A stretch of 64,000 nucleotides of DNA from Nematostella vectensis (taxonomy: Eukaryota > Cnidaria > Anthozoa > Actiniaria > Edwardsiidae): the NCBI RefSeq assembly GCF_932526225.1, contig NC_064042.1, positions 3,393,001 to 3,457,000 of the forward strand, in the 5' to 3' direction. The position numbers and the translations under genes were made by a program. Below, piece after piece: positions 14,501 to 25,397 of this stretch. The notes under the pieces were generated by a model. That model ran no database searches. It saw only the letters and a list, made by a program, of their open reading frames with translations, and was not told the origin of the DNA. Position 1 is the stretch's first letter. Every line of letters begins with the position of its first letter.

Positions 14501-17500
14501 AACGTGACCGTTACAGTGAAATTTACGTGATAATAAGCGTGACAACAATAGATAACAATAAGACAGTAAACATGACACTAAGCGTGATATTTAAAATGAC
14601 CAGTTACCGTGACTCTATGCGTGACCGTGACAGTATGAGCGAGGCAGTGACAGTTAACGTGACAGTAAATAGTGAGCGTTTTTAACAGTAGCTTAGCAGA
14701 TTGTATTTTTAACGCAGGATAACTGACGTTACCAAACGTTACCAACTAATATTTATACACCATCCGTAGGTATATATAATAATTGTATTAATTATTGATT
14801 ACCCTGGGTACCAGAGGCTCCAAGCTTCGCGGCGAATCGCTCAAACCCTTGTTGCCTCGAAGCTCGGAGCCTCTGGTACCAAGGGTAATTATTGATACAC
14901 TATCACAGCAATTGCATCAATTATTTTATTTTCTTCTCTTTTGCTTTACAGGGGAGGATCAGGAGGTGAGAGAACTGTAGCTAGAAGCTCTCTGTGTGGT
15001 TATAATATTTTCAAATAAGCCTGACGCCAACACCAGTCAGCATACCCTGGCTGTGCCTTCGCTCCTTTCTGCTTTCCCTCTCCTTGTTCCGCCTCGCTCT
15101 CGCGCCTTTGAGCTCGACGATCTGGGTTCCCGAGGATGCTCCCGGCTGACAAAACAAAAAGAAACAAAGGAAATTGTTGGCAAACTGATTAGATGTACCT
15201 CTACAACTGGTGCACAGCATATCTTGGCTTGCCATGCTGCCGCTGCTTGCCATGCTGCCGCTGCTTGCCATGCTGCCGCTGCTTGCCATGCTGCCGCTGT
15301 TTGCCATGCTGCCGCTGTTTGCCATGCTGCCGCTGTTTGCCATGCTGCCGCTGTTTGCCATGCTGCCGCTGCTTGCCATGCTGCCGCTGTTTGCCATGCT
15401 GCCGCTGTTTGCCATGCTGCCGCTGCTTGCCATGCTGCCGCTGTTTGCCATGCTGCCGCTGTTTGCCATGCTGCCGCTGTTTGCCATGCTGCCGCTGTTT
15501 GCCATGCTGCCGCTGCTTGCCATGCTGCCGCTGTTTGCCATGCTGCCGCTGCTTGCCATGCTGCCGCTGTTTGCCATGCTGCCGCTGTTTGCCATGCTGC
15601 CGCTGTTTGCCATGCTGCCGCTGCTTGCCATGCTGCCGCTGTTTGCCATGCTGCCGCTGCTTGCCATGCTGCCGCTGTTTGCCATGCTGCCGCTGTTTGC
15701 CATGCTGCCGCTGCTTGCCATGCTGCCGCTGTTTGCCATGCTGCCGCTTTTTGCCATGCTGCCGCTGTTTGCCATGCTGCAGTTGTTTGCCATGCTGCAG
15801 TTGTTTGCCATGCTGCCGTTGTTTGCCATGCTGCCGCTGTTTGCCATGCTGCAGTTGTTTGCCATGCTGCCGCTGTTTGCAGGGGCTTTCTTTTTAAGAC
15901 GTCGGTCAAACTTTCTTTAAAGAACCAATCATTTTTTTATGAGTGGAGAATTACAACACCTTTTTTTAGCACTAAAACGGTATTTTCTGACGAGAAAGAG
16001 CTGATTTTCTATGCATTTTAGGACTCGCCAAATTGGCGTCTACTTGTCACGATGCACTTGGAGTTCTGATGGTAGCCGACGTGGGACTGGGGACTAGTCA
16101 GGCACTTACACACGAAATAGCACACACGTAAGTCACGTGATGCTGTGCAATGTGTCTATAAGGATTATGCGAATGCGAATTTCACATTATATATGGGTCA
16201 TTCAACTAGGTGCTTGAGGTTAAGGGAGTTTCCCTGTGGCCCATCACAGCCAAGCTGGGAGGATGTGGCTTTTCACTGAAGGATGGGTCTGGGGGGGGGG
16301 GGGGGGGAGAGTTGAAGTCCCCTTACCCCTCCCCCTAGATCCGCTAGCTGCCAAGACGCTGATCGTATTGTTCTCTTAATGGTGCAGGATGGGCGCGGTT
16401 CATGACGGGGGGAGGAATGACTGTCCGGATGCAACTTACATCATGTCACACTCCATCGCTGGAGGAAAAAATGCGCAGAAATGGTCACCGTGCAGCCGAG
16501 AGAGCATACAAAAGTTTCTGAGGTAAAGAAAAACAAGATAATCTGCTTTTCTTCGAGCACCTCTAAAAATCAGGAACTTATCTTAGAATGGCGTTCCCTT
16601 TTTCGTGTCTTGTTCTAGTGGTCCATCCTCAAGTTGCCTTGACGACAAGCCAGGAAGCATTGTACACGAGCCATATTTATTCCGGAAACTACCCGGCCAG
16701 ATCTACAACCGAGACGTACAGTGCAAGCTGAACTACGGACCCGAGTACAAGCACTGTAAACAAAAGCTGGTACGCAGGATAACAACTCTAAAATGTTGTG
16801 AGCATCATTTATTGTAACCAACCGCACGATGTTATCCCAGAAAGCCCAGGACGATTCCTGAAAACTCTTGGGTGCTTAAGAATACGAGATTATTAGATAA
16901 CAAAGCACAACGCATTGGGGTATGACGACATCTCTTAAGCACCTCCCCCCCCCCCTGTAGCAAAGGCTACCACCCCCTATTGCATAGGCCCAGCTGCTGT
17001 TCTGCTTTTGCTCCATGGAGATTTTCAAAGGAAATACTTGTCGCACCAAAATATTCGACACACACGCGCGTACCCCAGGATTTGCTGAGGAAGATGCGCA
17101 GTTATAGATATTTTATTGGAAAAGGATTGTATTTGAAGCTCCTTCAATAAGAAATGAATCTTTTTTTGCAATCCTCAGCAAGTGCCCCATAGGCCCCACA
17201 GCCTTGAACGCTGAGACTCATTCTGAACATGAGAATAAAGGGTCGCTTCCATTGTCTTTATCATTTGTGTTAATGTTTATTATTCGTGTTATAAGATATA
17301 GACTTCACTCATCAGACATAGACTTCACTCACCTGACATATTCATTAACCCAGCTTCTCATGCAATTGATTGCAATGAAAATAAACATTCTCTCTTCACA
17401 ACAATAACGTTGATACTCGCTGACCAGTCTGATTGCGGCTCACTCTTCTGCTCACGTGAGGATAATGGCGCAACTTGTGTCAGCCGCGTCTCGCCACCCG

Positions 17501-20500
17501 TCGACGGCACTAAATGTGGAGATAGACACGTAAGTATAGTTAGCGCAACGTTCTTTTTATTTCACGTGCGTAGTATATACTATCACATGCGTGGCATGTA
17601 TCATTATCACTTTCATGCGTGACACATACACTATCCCGTGCGTGACATGCAATATCGCGTGCGTGACCTATACTATCACCTGAGTGTTATCCATCACCAT
17701 CACTTGAATGCGTGACATACACTATCCCGTGCGTGACATGCAATATCGCGTGGGTTATATGCAATATCCGTGCATGTCATGCACTGCCGCGTGCGCGAAA
17801 TATATACTATCACCTGCGTGACATACTTGACGTTCGTGACATGCATTTTTTATTTGCGTGACAAACACTATTCTGTGCGTAACATGCACGTTCACGTCCA
17901 TGCCACTCACTTAGCACACATCAGCCACATCTTTTCATTAAAAATTAACCCTCTGTAACCTGGAAACTCACTCGTAAAAATAATCTGCACTTGCGTAACA
18001 TGCACGTTCACGTCCATGCCACTCACTTAGCACACATCAGCCACATCTTTTCATTAAAAATTAACCCTCTGTAACCTGGAAACTCACTCGTAAAAATAAT
18101 CTGCACTTGGATTTGTCTGAATTGCCCCTGTAACACGAATATCCTCTTTCTTTTTCAGTGGTGTATTAGCGGGGAGTGCGTGGATGACGGATCACCGATG
18201 ATTGACGGGGGGTGGAGTAAGTGGTCGGGCTATGGGCCCTGCTCATCAGATTGTGGCCAGGGGGTACAATGGAGGACCCGTTCATGCACAAATCCGAGGT
18301 TAGACAAATAGAACTGTGAACTGGATGAGCAATAATACTGAGACTAACATGTATAGCTTTATCACGGCTAAAAAATCAAATCAATCAATTGGTAAAAGAG
18401 TGGGTTAAGACAATGCGGGGATGGTGGGATGTTTAGAAGCTATGGTTGCTGCAACTTCAACAAGATTAAGAAAGTATTTTTTTAAAGTTATGTTTAACTG
18501 TCTTATATACAGACCGTCTGGTGGAGGAAGCAAATGTGAAGGACCATCGAAATCTGATTGGCGTATATGTAACTCCGGGGTATGTCAAGATTTTAAGAGT
18601 TATTATGTACGAAATGCCTCACAAATGCAAATTTTCAACGTGAGAGGAACGTGCGCAATGTGATAATCTCAAGACTGGTGAGAGTTAGGTTCTGAAGGAA
18701 AGGGTGCGGCGAAACTGGGGTTGATCTCTCAATCTCTATGGGAATTAGATGCCCTCTTAACCCATTGACTCCTGGCTTTTTTGAGCTGAATTTACAAAAA
18801 ACAAACTGAAAACAGATACCTCCCCCCTATTCTGAGTTTTATACAGCCCGTCAAAGTCAAACACAGCTGCACCTAGTCAGCGGTATCCAAGCTTTCCAAC
18901 AGTGCTTTGCGGTCCCCACTTTTAATCCCTCGTCGTTGTGCTGAAGCGAGCACAAGTTGATGGTTGCTTGTATTTTTCATCAAAAATACAGCTATGAGCA
19001 TATTAGGAGAGTGTCTCAGGACATCATGAAGTCTTTTGGGGCATAATTGAGTGCTTTGCTTATGGATATTTGCAAGCAAAGGTGGATTCATGATGATTTT
19101 TTCTTGTTTGGCTTTGCCTGGATGAGAAAATAATTTTCTAATCAATCACCACAGCTCTCCTAAATGCTGTCTTTTCTGAAACCAAATTTATTGCAAAATT
19201 GTTTACACAGCTATTCTGGGTCTGTATGACCTGGAATTGATTTGTTTGGCTTCGGGGTGAAAAGACTTATAAAAAAACATCTGACTTTGGGGAGAAGAGT
19301 GTTGACTAGCCCTCCCCTCGTGAATTTTCCCCTGGATCTCCCAGAATGCTTTGCAATACGTAAAGACATCTTCGTGGTTGTACAATTTTCAAGGAGTGGA
19401 CATTGTGTTTTGAGGCCATGGAAATGTACCTGGAGGATCAGAATAAAGGTATCTATTTGTGTCTTGAGCTGTGTTTGCTGATCTCTCTCCCTTGTGTGGT
19501 ATTTTATTGAGAGGGGTGATTCTGGTTTTCTCTCCTTGTTCGATTTGAGATTTGTCAAAGAACCTGTGCTATTATTTGGCTTAAGAGTAGATGCCAACAC
19601 CTTGGTTGGATGAATATCTGCAAGACCATTTATCCCTTAGACTGATGCCTGAGTATCTTCATCTTGTTGTGTTTATTTTGCATTTATGAATTTTTTGGGT
19701 TGTGGGTACTTCCCAAAGCCGGTACAGGCCAGTTGAGGGGGTCAATGTGTTAATATATGTCATGCTTCAATTGGAAGGTTTGTGCATTTGGCAGCAAGAC
19801 ATCTCGTCAAACTCAATGCGATGTTGTTCAACCAGGCAGCACTGCCTACATAAAGTCAGCAGGTAAAATACATCTTCGTCGTCGTCGTTGTTGGTGCTGC
19901 TGTTGTTTCTTCTTCTTCTTGTCGCCAAGCCTTACCACCCACCTGATCTGCTTCATATCGAACTTCCTCAGACCCTTGCAGGTTGTATTGTAAAGTTGGC
20001 CTTTTTTTACATCCTCACCGCACGGTGCATGACGGGACTCGTTGTAGTAAGGACCCGGATGTTAAGGACGTCTGTATTCAAGGCGTCTGCAAGGTAACGG
20101 CACATGTGTATAAGGACAAACAAATGTATATAAATGCGTGTGCGTATGTGCTCCTAACAAAATACAGAGACGAATTTTACATGGGAGTCTGCGGGAGCAT
20201 GGTAAAATCCCCCTCTCCTCAGTAAAATTTTGGCATTTTTTTGGAAATTCTAAAACGCCCAACTACTTATGGTGCTGTAGACCCCCCTCCCAATTTCCGT
20301 CGACCCCCAACCTGACTATGAGCCTGGTATAGTAGGGGCACTTTCCTTCCCCACTTTATACCAGTTACTGACCCAATCTCAACCGTCTATACTTCATTCC
20401 TACCGCAGAGTGTGGGCTGTGATCACGTGTTGGAGTCGGGCAAGAGGCAGGATCGATGCGGGGTGTGTAATGGCGACGGTACCAAGTGCTTCCCCGTGAA

Positions 20501-23500
20501 AGGATCCTACACGGAGGACTACAGGAAGTGGGGTAAGTGTTTTCTTACAAACTGCCATTTTCTCCCCTCTGTTTTCTTGAAGGGCAATGACATTACCTTT
20601 ATAGAAATTCAAGTCCCTTGGTCTACAAATGGCTGTTCCACTTGTAATAATGTCCAAGGTTTTTTTGGGGGGTGGGAATCGGCCACTACCCAGGACATGG
20701 CCAAATATCTTATTTTTCCTCCTTTGGCCTTTTTCCTTTTTTCTTTATCTTATTCTCGCCACCTCTGCTAGTAAGCTCCTGCTCAGAATTTTGACGTATG
20801 ACATACTAACCTGAAAGTTGATTAATGCATTTATAGGTTCAGATAACACTGTTGTAATTCGTTACCCCACATCCCCCATAACTTGATGACCTTTCCTGCT
20901 ACCCCGATAATTGCCTATCACTTACATTCATAGGGACGGGTAACGCTGCTGTAATGGTCACTATTCCTGTTGGCGGAAGACACATTTTTGTACGAGATCG
21001 AGAAGGGGATGCTAATTTAATTGGTGCGTAAGTTTCACGTGTTTCCGTGGGCTCTATAGAACCACCCCTTTAAAGTAAAACAATACTTGTTCCAGAGGCA
21101 GGCTTATGTGGCGTATGATTTTCATAAATTGACCAACCCTTCAGGGCCGTATCAGGACTCGAATTATCGGGGGGTGGGGGGTGCACAATACAGAAGCATT
21201 AAGAAATATTGAGGGGGGGGGCACAGCCACACCCTTACTGGTCATTTTCCTTATAATTTTTAAAAATATTGTGGTGCGCATTCTACCGTCCTGCCCTTTA
21301 AAAACTCTTGGATCTGCCACTGTTACTTGTCCTCAGCCTGATGCTAATAAAGGCTCTGAATCCATTTCCACAGGCGTGCAAGACTCTGCGGGAAAGTTCT
21401 TGTATAGTACACCATCCTTTAGCAAGCACGTCCGTGCTGCAGGGACGACTATAATTTACCATCATGAGAATGTGAATGACCGTGAATGGCTCTACATTAG
21501 AGGACCAACAAAAGAAAAGCTCAAGATAGTGGTAAGAAAGTGTTTAGAAACCCCAAGAAGCTCCACTTATCTTCTCACTCTCATGATCACTTAAAAGTTT
21601 CCCTGGGAAAATCCCTTTGGATGGTTCAGAAATTGTCCTACCTTCTTCAGTGTATTTGACATTATACCTTCTCACTTCACCTATCGCCTTCAAATGATCT
21701 CATATGTTTTGCTTTCCCAGTTCATTTACTTCAGTGGACAAAATAATGGCGTAGACTACCAATTCTACGCGCCTGGCAAGTCAACAATTACCCCAGACCA
21801 GGTCTGGTGGAAAGTATCAACATGGTCAGCCTGCTCTAAGAATTGTGCTGGAGGTTAGTGAGTGCTTTTGTCTATTAATTATCTTGTAGCGTTAGCATCA
21901 GCACAGCTTTACTAGTACCTGATATCACAACCACTATCAATATCATCAACATCACAATACTGTAACCATTAAAATCATCATCACACCTTATTGAATAATA
22001 ATTTTAATATTTATCTATCTGATCCGTATCTAGTATACAAAAATACATTCCCCGCCATTAAAATCATCACCGCCTTCACCAGCACCATAATCATTCATTA
22101 TCACCGTCATTATTATCACTTAGCACTGTGATTATTATCACCATGATTATCATCACAATTAATGAATCATCTATCATCTATCATGTTTATTTTGATGTCT
22201 ATTAGCCTGCTAGCCGGCTCTCATTCGGGGTTATTCGGAAATGTTTTGTTTTCGAATATTGGGAGTTCTGTGGCGCGCGCGAGAGGCGAGGTGGGTGGGA
22301 CGAGGGCCAAATAAGCCTGAATGGGAGCCTGTACAGGACCCAAAACGATCCCAGGACCCGAAATGATCCCCAAAAGTACCCCCAGTGATCCCGGGACCCG
22401 AAACCATACCGAGGAGTCCCCGAAATCGACCTCGAGGAATTGCGGTAATGGACAAAAGGAAAGCAGAAGAAATCACTTGCAATTCTTAAAAGGGTTTTGC
22501 CCCGGCGGTAAACCCATAAACAGAATCCAAAACAAATACACAACTTTTAATTGCTACCGAAAGGAATACAACATTAACATAGCACAGCCTTGCTCAGAAC
22601 AACCAAACGGTTGACCTTCCATCACACTCTAAACATTTGCAGTTCCGACACATGACTCTGACAAATCTCGTTTCCGGTAAACATCACCCCTAAAAATCCA
22701 TATTCATTTGACAACCAAACGTGTATTTCACCAGGAAATCAATGTTCACATGAGCGAATATTTACCGACACATTTTAGGCAGCCGGTTTTGCCGAGAAGA
22801 TGGCGGAATGACAAAAGCACACTAGTAATGCCACGAACAACCCTTTTACTAGCGTTGCAAGATGTGGCTTTAGTTGAAAGCAATATTTATGTGAGTTTTG
22901 AATTTCCTTCATGTAGTCGGCCGTACAACCCTGCATGATCTCATTATAGGTCTTTCATTCACCGAATACAAACAAACATGCACAAAGTAACCTAAGAATA
23001 ACCTTACGTTTTATCTGTGGATCGATGTGGAGACTTTCTTTTTTAAGTCTTGTTATCTATAAATGATTTATTCACGCCTGGTTCTTCAAATTACTATCAC
23101 GGAAATTGTCATTTAACCCCAATTTCTGACTCATCTTAATACTATAGTTTTAGTTAATGTAAATTTCCTGAAAGTAACACAAATAACGCTAAAATATTTC
23201 ATATGTTTTTAAAACTGAAAGCCAATCCTTTCACATTCCTTTTGTTTGTCCATTACTGCAATTCCTTGGGGTTCATTTCGGGGACTCTTGGGGATCGTTT
23301 CGGGTCCCGGGATCAGTTGGGGAAGTTTTGGCGATCGTTTCGGGTCCTAGGTACAAGCCGGCTAGCAGGCTAGATCTAGATCTATCTATAGTCTCATCAA
23401 CACCTTCTCTTCTAACGATTGCCATTTGTAGGACTTCAGAATCGCACTGTGGAATGCAATCGTGCTGACGACAAGACATACGTCCGTGACGAGATCTGTC

Positions 23501-25397
23501 AGAAAAAAGAGAAGACACCGGACAGAATTCGGCCGTGCAACACCGGACCATGCTCACCAGAGTATGTATGGATGAAGAACTCATTAAAGGGCGGAGATTT
23601 GAGTTGCGGCTTTAATAGAATATAAAACAATGCATTAATCTTATTACGCAATAGCACTTCATTTCATTATCACTGTAATGCTATAGCGCTCACAGAAATC
23701 AGAGATGATTTAGTTATCATCCAATGACTTTTCTACTAGCTAATTCTCCCAAATACTTCCACGGCGCTTAAACTCTGAGCAATAAAAATAGATATACGTC
23801 TAGTATATATCGAATTATCACCAGGGAGAATTTAGACGCTGAAAACTTACTTGCTCCTCACACTTCTTAAACATTTAAAATTGCAATGTTAATGTATTTA
23901 TTAATAATTCTTTTAGATGGCATTTATCTCAGTGGAGGCCATGCTCGAAGACCTGTGGCAAAGGGACTCAGATCCGAATCCTGCAATGCCGTCGGCAAAT
24001 CTTTGAGGGACGCTACGAGGAGATGCCCGGATGGAGGTGCGGAAAAAGACATTCGGAGCTACTAAAGAGGGATTGTAATAAAAGGGGGTGCCTCCCAGAA
24101 TGGAACCCCCTCTCATGGGGCAAGGTAAGGTTTCATGACTCCAAAATGGGTCCCCCTCTCTTAGTGCAGTGTAAGTGTTTATGACTTCAAAACGTGACCC
24201 CTCTTCCTCTAATTGGGCAAGATAAGAGTACATGATTTTTCCTAGCGGTATGTGCTCCACACGAATACAGAACATCGCATGTTTGCTATATACGTCTAAT
24301 TTCCTTTCCCAATTTTTAAAACGCTGGATAGCACAGACGTACTATGATGTGAGGATGGTCAGCTTGCGCCAAAATTCAGGAACCAGATTTTACATTTATC
24401 ACACATAAAAAGGGAACTCTTGACGCCCTCGATCGCACTGAAGCGATCAATCTACTGTGTCTGTTGAACCTCTTGTTTACTCAGTGTTCAAAGACATGTG
24501 CTGGAGGTTTCGTCACACGAGAACTTAGTTGCAATCAATTGAACGCTGAGGGACGATACATACCCGTCACACCAAACCGCTGCCGTGACGCGGTGCGGCC
24601 CCCCACCAAGGAGCCGTGCAACAGCGACGTCATGTGTCCTGGTAAGGTGCTAGCGACGAAAATCGATTATACCTGGTGCACACTAGTGACATAACGACAT
24701 AATGACGTAGACGCGTGCACCCTTATGTTCATAGTTTAAGTATGAATGGTTCGACATTTTGACAGAAGCCAAACATAACGACATGAACATAACGACATAA
24801 GAGAAAAAACATGTTTTTTTCTTTTATGTCATTATGTCCATGTCGTTATGTCGGGCTTAAAAGAGTGGGGCGCCTATGTTGTTATGTAACTTGTGTGCAC
24901 TAGGCATTATTCTCTGTGATGTATCTTATGAGTGGCAACATTTTATGCTTATATGACGTCTTGAGTCCTGTAGCTATCAATGGGAGGCAACACCATTTAT
25001 ATGTACTAACCCCAAAAGAGCTTTATAGTAGTTTTTACTTTAAGCTAACCATTATTCGTTGTTTCTAGCCCCAAAACTCCCCTTATCAGGCCCCGTCCCG
25101 AGATACAAGCCTCTTGGTTGCTTCCGGGACGGTCGGCCCTTCGCCATTCCTGTCCTGGTCAGCAGTGTACGAAGTGAAATCGATTGGTCCAATATGAAGA
25201 CGACAGTGGACGCATGCGCACGACTAGTCAAGCACAGGAACCCCACCTATCGTGTGTTTGGGGTCAAGTTCTACGGGGAGTGCTGGTCGGGGAAAGACGC
25301 TCAGAACACGTATGACGAGTATGGCAAGGACGACATAAAGAAGTGCTACAAGGGCGTAGGCACACACGATAACTACTACGTGTACCAGTTTGAATAA
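10039..25397 (+). CDS. ADAMTS-family secreted metalloprotease with four TSP1 repeats and a C-terminal FYGECWSG-type domain
   Basis: A zinc protease of the extracellular matrix. Twenty-five exons close in frame to 1048 aa: 10039-10081, 10802-10824, 11531-11603, 11875-12131, 12680-12794, 13137-13312, 13504-13587, 14190-14314, 14952-14965, 16022-16127, 16388-16522, 16619-16769, 17428-17529, 18159-18298, 18513-18579, 19778-19862, 19972-20093, 20409-20532, 20934-21023, 21374-21531, 21721-21853, 23432-23561, 23917-24124, 24485-24641, 25069-25397. Order: signal peptide (MKTVAVMVFYVALI), propeptide, furin-type RRRRSVRR at 185-192, reprolysin domain with H334-E-x-x-H338-x5-H344-D and Met-turn M358, disintegrin-like region, central TSP1 (WSKWS), Cys-rich region (LYCK, VDGT-like VHDGT, GVCNGDGT), spacer, then three more TSP1 repeats. 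The last exon encodes a roughly 100-aa Cys-rich module (GCFRDG ... FGVKFYGECWSG) instead of a PLAC or CUB domain. All catalytic residues are present, so it should be an active enzyme. One exon is only 14 nt. The exon at 19778 has a weak acceptor and is the least certain boundary. Confidence 0.93.
11014..11512. repeat. GAT-rich tract with a perfect (GAT)n microsatellite
   Basis: Perfect GAT repeats at about 11434-11503 are surrounded by degenerate GATGATGACGGT sequence, ending 18 bp before the ADAMTS exon at 11531. Confidence 0.9.
12497..12572 (-). repeat. tRNA-like sequence (probable tRNA pseudogene or SINE head)
   Basis: Minus strand: GGTAGCTCAGTGG (A box) and GGTTCGAACCC (B box) lie at tRNA spacing inside an ADAMTS intron. 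The stems are imperfect and no anticodon arm is clear. Confidence 0.45.
14798..14889. repeat. Small MITE with putative 9-bp target duplication
   Basis: Ends TACCCTGGGTACCAGAGGCTC and GAGCCTCTGGTACCAAGGGTA are near-perfect inverted repeats. ATTATTGAT is present on both sides, consistent with a target duplication. It lies 62 bp before the 14-nt ADAMTS exon. Confidence 0.8.
15228..15880. repeat. 18-bp minisatellite, about 36 copies
   Basis: Unit CTTGCCATGCTGCCGCTG in the ADAMTS intron between the 14-nt exon and the exon starting at 16022. Most copies differ only by C or T at one position (GCTTG/GTTTG); copies near the right end carry CAGTTG. As 18 is a multiple of three and the unit lacks stops, long open frames appear on both strands; these are not genes. 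Confidence 0.97.
17563..17880. repeat. Degenerate tandem repeat with GCGTGACATGCA-like units
   Basis: Units of roughly 20 bp (CGTGCGTGACATACACTATC and variants) fill the ADAMTS intron after 17529. A similar GTGAC-rich degenerate array occupies about 14380-14680. Confidence 0.7.
17877..18109. repeat. 116-bp tandem duplication in an ADAMTS intron
   Basis: Copies start at about 17881 and 17997 (AACATGCACGTTCACG) and are essentially identical. They end about 50 bp before the exon at 18159. Confidence 0.95.
22200..23375. repeat. Inverted-repeat element in an ADAMTS intron
   Basis: The left end (TAGCCTGCTAGCCGGCTC, about 22203) and right end (GTACAAGCCGGCTAGCAGGCTAG, about 23351-23373) are inverted copies. 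Sub-terminal sequence on both sides is rich in GGGACCCGAAA / TTTCGGGTCC motifs in opposite orientation. No coding sequence is seen in it. A non-autonomous DNA transposon is the likeliest reading. Confidence 0.75.

Noticed and set aside
14996-16021. Long frames of 234-341 codons over the 18-bp repeat on both strands
   Set aside because: All come from a stop-free repeat whose length is a multiple of three; no splice or homology support.
17179-17240. Possible ADAMTS exon after TCCTCAG
   Set aside because: It is out of phase with the exon ending at 16769, and joining 16769 to 17428 directly gives an intact disintegrin-like region.
19988-20093. Acceptor at 19981 for the ADAMTS LYCK exon
   Set aside because: It breaks phase with 19862; the acceptor at 19971 restores DPCRLYCK and the frame.
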